A stretch of DNA of 8,194 nucleotides from JAICYJ01 sp036263035 (lineage in GTDB: Bacteria > Actinomycetota > Thermoleophilia > Gaiellales > JAICJC01): NCBI GenBank assembly GCA_036263035.1, contig DATAHR010000102.1, forward strand, positions 1-8,194, read 5' to 3'. Each line of letters opens with the position of its first letter. The stretch's first letter is position 1. Positions 4,574-8,194 of the stretch are shown here, piece by piece. The notes under the pieces were generated by a model, which was given only the letters and a program-made list of their open reading frames with translations, was not told where the DNA came from and ran no database searches. Made by a program: the position numbers and the translations under genes.

Positions 4574-5946
4574 TCGACATCCTGCGCGGGCTCGACCTCT
4601 TCGAGGACGTCGACGAGGAGGTGCTGCGGCGGTTCGCCGAGGCCGGCACGAGGCGGCGGATGGCGCCCGGCGAGCTGCTTCTGGAGGAGGGCGCCACGCC
4701 GGCGGAGTTCGTCGTCATCGTGTCCGGCAGCGTGCACTGGTCGCGGTGCATCAACGGCGTCGACATCACGCTGGTCGAGCGCGCCGGCCCCACATACGCC
4801 GGCGCCGGCAACCTGCTCACCGGCGACCCGGCGGTAGCGACGGGACAGGCCGTCACCGACCTCGACGTGATCGCCTGGGACCGCAGCGCCTTCCTCCAGT
4901 ACCTGTCGGAGGTCCCCGCGGCGATGCAGACAGCTGTCCGCCTGATCGCGCCGGTCGCGCAGCGGGCCGAGTCGCTGGTGCTCCAGCAGGAGAAGCTCGC
5001 CGCGCTCGGCACCCTGTCGGCAGGCCTCGCGCACGAGCTCAACAACCCGGCGGCCGCGGCCAGGCGGACGGCCACGGAGCTGGCCGAGGCGCTGGCGACG
5101 CTGGAGGACACCGTGCACCAGTTCGTGTCGAGCGGTGTCGAGCGTGAGGGAGCGGCACGCCTGGTGGAGCTGCAGCAGGAGGCGCGCAGCGCAGCCGCGG
5201 CCGCGCAGCCGGGTGACCGTCTCGCGCAGGCCGACCGCGAGGAGGCGCTGGCCGCACGGCTCGAGCAGCTCGGCGTCGACGGCTGGCGGCTGGCCGAGCC
5301 GCTCGCGCGTGCCCAGCTGCCCGACCGGTGGCTGGACGAGGTCGCAGCGACGGCCGGCCCCGCGACCGGCGCGGCGATCGAGTGGGTGGCCGCGAGCCTG
5401 GCTGCGGAGGGGCTGGTCGACGAGCTGCACGAGAGCACGCGCCGCATCTCCGACCTGGTCTCGGCGATCAAGGACTACACACACATGGATCGCGCCGCCG
5501 TTGCCGAGGTGGACGTGCACGACGGCATCGAGAGCACGCTCACGATCCTGGGCTACCGCCTCAAGCACGGCGACATACGGGTCGAGCGGCGATTCGACCG
5601 CGCCCTGCCGCGGGTCACCGCGTACGGCTCCGAGCTCAACCAGGTCTGGACGAACCTGCTGTCGAACGCGCTCGACGCCCTGGACGGCCGCGGCACCATC
5701 ACGATCACCACGCGGCCGTCCGGGCAGGGGCTGGCGGTCGATATCGCCGATGACGGCCCGGGCATCCCGGAGGACGCGCAGGGCAGGGTGTTCGACCCGT
5801 TCTTCACGACCAAGCCGGTCGGCGAGGGCACCGGGCTTGGCCTCGACATCGTCCACCGCATCGTCCAGGGGCACCGCGGGGATGTCTCGCTCCGCTCCCG
5901 GCCGGGCGAGACCGTGTTCACCGTGACGCTGCCGCCGGCGTCGTAG
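4570..5946 (+). CDS. Soluble histidine kinase with N-terminal cNMP-binding-like domain
   Basis: A 458-residue kinase whose ATG overlaps the flavoprotein stop (ATGA). No membrane segment is visible, so it is probably cytosolic. Residues 1-130 form a CRP/cNMP-binding-like beta-barrel (LFEDVDEEVLRRFAEAG, GELLLEEG, FVVIVSGSV), but the phosphate-binding cassette region (about 73-95) lacks the usual Glu and Arg. The His box LGTLSAGLAHELNNP has phospho-acceptor H155. An unusually long helical stretch, including RRISDLVSAIKDYTHMDR, separates it from the N box (N357-A370). G1 is DDGPGIP (394-400), the F box is FDPFFTTK, and G2 is GEGTGLGL (418-425). The obvious phosphorylation target is the receiver domain of the preceding gene, since the operon has no DNA-binding regulator. 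The last 29 bases overlap the convergent glucosidase gene. Confidence 0.93.
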   Translation: MIDILRGLDLFEDVDEEVLRRFAEAGTRRRMAPGELLLEEGATPAEFVVIVSGSVHWSRCINGVDITLVERAGPTYAGAGNLLTGDPAVATGQAVTDLDVIAWDRSAFLQYLSEVPAAMQTAVRLIAPVAQRAESLVLQQEKLAALGTLSAGLAHELNNPAAAARRTATELAEALATLEDTVHQFVSSGVEREGAARLVELQQEARSAAAAAQPGDRLAQADREEALAARLEQLGVDGWRLAEPLARAQLPDRWLDEVAATAGPATGAAIEWVAASLAAEGLVDELHESTRRISDLVSAIKDYTHMDRAAVAEVDVHDGIESTLTILGYRLKHGDIRVERRFDRALPRVTAYGSELNQVWTNLLSNALDALDGRGTITITTRPSGQGLAVDIADDGPGIPEDAQGRVFDPFFTTKPVGEGTGLGLDIVHRIVQGHRGDVSLRSRPGETVFTVTLPPAS

Positions 5947-7465
5947 CCGGCCGCAGCAGCGCCCCGCCGTTCGGCGGCAGACGCCCGGGGCCCTCGTCAT
6001 CGCAGGTGGCGAGCTCCACCGTCCAGTCGCCGTCGAGCCGCACCTCCGCGGGGCGGTCGCCGAAGTTCACGAGGACGAGGCGGCGGTCACCCGCCGCGTG
6101 CCGCTCGAACGCGAGCACGTGCCTACCGGCCGGACGCAACGTCAGGTCGCCGCGCCGCAGCGCCGGCGACCGGCGGCGCGCGGCCATCAGGCGCCGGTAC
6201 AGATGCAGCATCGATGCCGGGTCGCCGGTCTCCGACTCGACGTTGCGCGTCTCCGCATGCGGCGGCCAGGGCAGCCAGGGCTCGCGGCCGGGCCAGCCGT
6301 GCCCGGGCCGGGCATCCCACGGCATCGGCGCCCTGCAGCCGTCGCGGCCGCCGGGGTCGACGCGGCGGCGCTCCGGCACGACGGCGTCCTCGAGCCCGAG
6401 CTCGTCGCCCTGGTAGATGAACGGCGTGCCGCGGAGCGTGAGCAGCAGCAGCGCCGCCGACCGCGCAGCCGCGTCGTTGCCGAGACGCGTGCGGACGCGG
6501 GGGCCGTCGTGGTTCGACAGCACCCAGGTCGGCCAGCCACCCGCGGGCAGCCCACGCTCGATGCGCTCGACCATGTGCGACCACGCGGGGCGCGTCCACG
6601 GGACGTGCAGCGGGAGGAAGTTGAACACCATGTGCAGCTCGTCACCGGCGCCGTAGAAGCTGCCGAAGACCGCCACGTCGCCGAGCTGCACCTCGCCGAC
6701 CGTCGTGCGGTCGCCCGGGTAGGCATCGACCAGCTGGCGGAAGCCGCGGATCAGCTCGTGCGTCACGGGCTCGTTCTGGATGCCGACGCGGTCGATCTCG
6801 CCCAGCTCGGCCGGCTGGTCGGGAAAGGCCGGGTCCTTGCCGATGCAGTGGACGACGTCGATCCGGAAGCCGTCCACGCCGCGGTCGAGCCAGAACCGCA
6901 GCACGTCGTGCATGGCCGCGACCACCTCGGGATTCGACCAGTTCAGATCCGGCTGCTGCGGCAGGAACAGGTGCAGGTACCACTGGCCGGTTCGCTCGTC
7001 GAACGTCCAGGCGCGCCCGCCGAACGCCGCCCGCCAGTTGTTGGGCGGCCCGTCGCCGCGGCCGTCGCGCCAGTGGTACCAGTCGCGGCGCGGGGAGGAG
7101 CGCGACGAGCGGGAGTCGACGAACCACGGGTGCTGGTCGGAGGTGTGGTTGGGCACCCAGTCGACCAGCAGACGCATGCCCCGCTCGTGAACGGCCGCGA
7201 TCAGCCGGTCAGCGTCGGCGAGCGTGCCGAACAGCGGGTCGACGTCGCAGTAGTCGCTGACGTCGTAGCCGAAGTCGGCCATGGGCGAGCGGTAGAACGG
7301 CGAGATCCAGACCGCATCCACCCCGAGCCAGGCCAGGTAGTCGAGCCGGCGCTCGATCCCGGGCAGGTCGCCGACGCCGTCACCGCCGCTGTCCTGGAAG
7401 GAACGCGGGTAGATCTGGTAGACGACCGCGTCGCGCCACCAGGGGACGTGTCGGCCGGCGTCCAC
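5918..7465 (-). CDS. GH13 alpha-glucosidase (oligo-1,6-glucosidase type)
   Basis: Cytoplasmic-type alpha-glucosidase of 515 residues; no signal peptide is seen. It starts at the complement of CAC (a GTG) at 7463-7465, the most upstream start in frame, and the TIM barrel begins directly with WWRDAVVYQIYPRSF. Conserved GH13 regions: DWVPNHT (102-108), GFRIDVVH with nucleophile D203, VGEV with acid/base E258, and SNHD (317-320) with transition-state stabiliser D320. The QPDLN motif (171-175) marks the oligo-1,6-glucosidase subfamily. Valine after the nucleophile (V204) is associated in characterised yeast and bacillus enzymes with alpha-1,6 rather than alpha-1,4 bonds, so isomalto-oligosaccharides are a reasonable substrate guess. 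A typical beta C-domain ends the protein. Likely role: breakdown of maltodextrin, isomaltose or trehalose-related sugars together with the divergent GH13 gene. Confidence 0.94.
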   Translation of the reverse strand: MDAGRHVPWWRDAVVYQIYPRSFQDSGGDGVGDLPGIERRLDYLAWLGVDAVWISPFYRSPMADFGYDVSDYCDVDPLFGTLADADRLIAAVHERGMRLLVDWVPNHTSDQHPWFVDSRSSRSSPRRDWYHWRDGRGDGPPNNWRAAFGGRAWTFDERTGQWYLHLFLPQQPDLNWSNPEVVAAMHDVLRFWLDRGVDGFRIDVVHCIGKDPAFPDQPAELGEIDRVGIQNEPVTHELIRGFRQLVDAYPGDRTTVGEVQLGDVAVFGSFYGAGDELHMVFNFLPLHVPWTRPAWSHMVERIERGLPAGGWPTWVLSNHDGPRVRTRLGNDAAARSAALLLLTLRGTPFIYQGDELGLEDAVVPERRRVDPGGRDGCRAPMPWDARPGHGWPGREPWLPWPPHAETRNVESETGDPASMLHLYRRLMAARRRSPALRRGDLTLRPAGRHVLAFERHAAGDRRLVLVNFGDRPAEVRLDGDWTVELATCDDEGPGRLPPNGGALLRPATTPAAASR

Positions 7466-7474
7466 GCTCCGGTG

Positions 7475-7500
7475 GTTCCCGGGAGGCGCTTCTCGGGAAC
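7475..7500. promoter_or_regulatory. 26-bp near-palindrome between divergent GH13 genes
   Basis: The arms GTTCCCG (7475-7481) and CGGGAAC (7494-7500) flank a centre with GCGC at 7486-7489. Eleven of 13 symmetric pairs match and the other two are G/T. It occupies most of the 44-base gap, so one bound dimer could control both genes. A LacI-family sugar repressor is my guess, because such operators often have a CG centre and regulate actinobacterial GH13 genes. Confidence 0.55.
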
Positions 7501-7509
7501 GTCTCTCGC

Positions 7510-8194
7510 GTGCTGTCCGACCTCTGGTACAAGAACGCGGTCATCTACAGCCTGAACGTTGAGACGTTCATGGACGGCGACGGGGACGGGTGCGGTGACT
7601 TCGAGGGGCTGGCGCGCCGGCTCGACTACCTCGAGAGCCTCGGCATCGACGCGCTATGGCTCGCCCCGTTCCAGCCCAGCCCGCTGCGGGACGACGGGTA
7701 CGACATCAGCGACTACTACAACGTCGCCGCCCGCCTTGGGTCGTCGGGTGACTTCACGGAGTTCATGCGCCAGGCGGAGAGCCGGGGGATCCGCGTGATC
7801 ATCGACCTGGTGGTGAACCACACCTCCGACCGCCACCCGTGGTTCCGCGCGGCGCGGGCGTCGAAGGACGCGCCGACGCGCGACTGGTACGTGTGGTCGA
7901 AGACGCGGCCGCCCGGCTGGAGGTCGGGAACCGTCTTCCCGGGCGTCCAGCGGACGACCTGGACGCGTGACCCGAAGGCGAGGGAGTGGTACTTCCACCG
8001 CTTCTACGACTTCGAGCCCGACCTGAACATGCAGAACCCCCACGTCCGGGAGGAGCTGCGGCGGATCATGGGCTACTGGCTGCAGCTCGGGGTCGCCGGC
8101 TTCCGGGTCGACGCCCTGCCGTTCGTGCTTGAGAAGCCGTCCCTGAGCGGCGGGCCTTCGCAGACCGACTTCGACCTGCTCCACCGGATCCGCG
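7510..8194 (+). CDS. GH13 trehalose-synthase-like enzyme (3' end outside window)
   Basis: N-terminal 228 residues of a second GH13 enzyme, running off the right edge without a stop. I start it at the GTG at 7510; the next in-frame ATG (7570) lies inside the conserved first barrel strand. No clear ribosome binding site precedes it. It opens LWYKNAVIYSLNVETFMD and has SPLRDDGYDISDYY (57-70), DLVVNHTSDRHPWF (99-112), EPDLN (169-173) and GFRVDALPF with nucleophile D201. PSPLRDDGYDI and the HRFYDFEPDLN block resemble maltose alpha-D-glucosyltransferase (trehalose synthase) and related GH13_16-like proteins more than simple alpha-glucosidases. The acid/base Glu and the last Asp lie beyond the window. 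It is divergent from the glucosidase across a 44-base gap, suggesting shared control. Whether it makes trehalose or only hydrolyses maltose cannot be decided here. Confidence 0.9.
   Translation, partial: MLSDLWYKNAVIYSLNVETFMDGDGDGCGDFEGLARRLDYLESLGIDALWLAPFQPSPLRDDGYDISDYYNVAARLGSSGDFTEFMRQAESRGIRVIIDLVVNHTSDRHPWFRAARASKDAPTRDWYVWSKTRPPGWRSGTVFPGVQRTTWTRDPKAREWYFHRFYDFEPDLNMQNPHVREELRRIMGYWLQLGVAGFRVDALPFVLEKPSLSGGPSQTDFDLLHRIR

Noticed and set aside
4147..6000. Antisense open frame of 617 codons spanning two + strand genes
   Set aside because: It runs across the flavoprotein/kinase boundary, has biased composition and no recognisable motif; it is a shadow frame.
6098..7555. Forward open frame of 485 codons opposite the glucosidase
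   Set aside because: The minus strand carries all GH13 catalytic motifs in order; the forward reading is compositionally odd and featureless.

Overview
The window is very GC-rich, with G/C-dominated third codon positions, GTG starts and 4-base start/stop overlaps. A NarL-type two-component pair, a Tat-type Rieske protein, a response-regulator/flavoenzyme fusion and two GH13 enzymes fit a high-GC actinobacterium. The class Thermoleophilia is a guess from general resemblance, not something the sequence proves. Seven genes are supported: five complete on the + strand or nearly so, one complete on the - strand, and one cut by each window edge. No tRNA, rRNA, CRISPR array, insertion sequence or transposase is visible.

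Left part (1-2293): the 3' portion of a DesK/NarL-type membrane histidine kinase overlaps by 4 bases (GTGA) with a LuxR-type response regulator. This is a translationally coupled two-component pair. After a 70-base gap comes a single Rieske 2Fe-2S protein with an N-terminal twin-arginine membrane anchor. No cytochrome b or c gene follows it. A perfect 12-bp inverted repeat starts on the base after its stop codon.

Middle (2294-5946): a roughly 320-base non-coding region precedes a three-gene operon and holds the most unusual DNA in the window. A module of about 65 bp occurs twice, exactly 98 bp apart. Each copy has an 11-bp-phased array of CCGTCAC-like units followed by an identical 19-base block that contains the palindrome CCAATAATTGG. 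The operon encodes a small UBP-type zinc finger, a fusion of receiver domain, thioredoxin-fold domain and thioredoxin-reductase-like flavoprotein, and a soluble histidine kinase with an N-terminal cyclic-nucleotide-binding-like domain. The genes overlap by GTGA and ATGA. The arrangement suggests a two-component system whose output is an oxidoreductase rather than a transcription factor. The flavoprotein lacks the CxxC of true thioredoxin reductases and contains only one cysteine, so its real acceptor is an open question.

Right part (5918-8194): two GH13 family genes are divergently transcribed from a 44-base gap. One is a complete alpha-glucosidase of the oligo-1,6-glucosidase type on the - strand; its 3' end overlaps the kinase gene tail to tail by 29 bases. 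The other is a trehalose-synthase-like enzyme on the + strand, cut by the window end. A 26-bp near-palindrome fills the gap between them and is a good candidate for a shared sugar-responsive operator.
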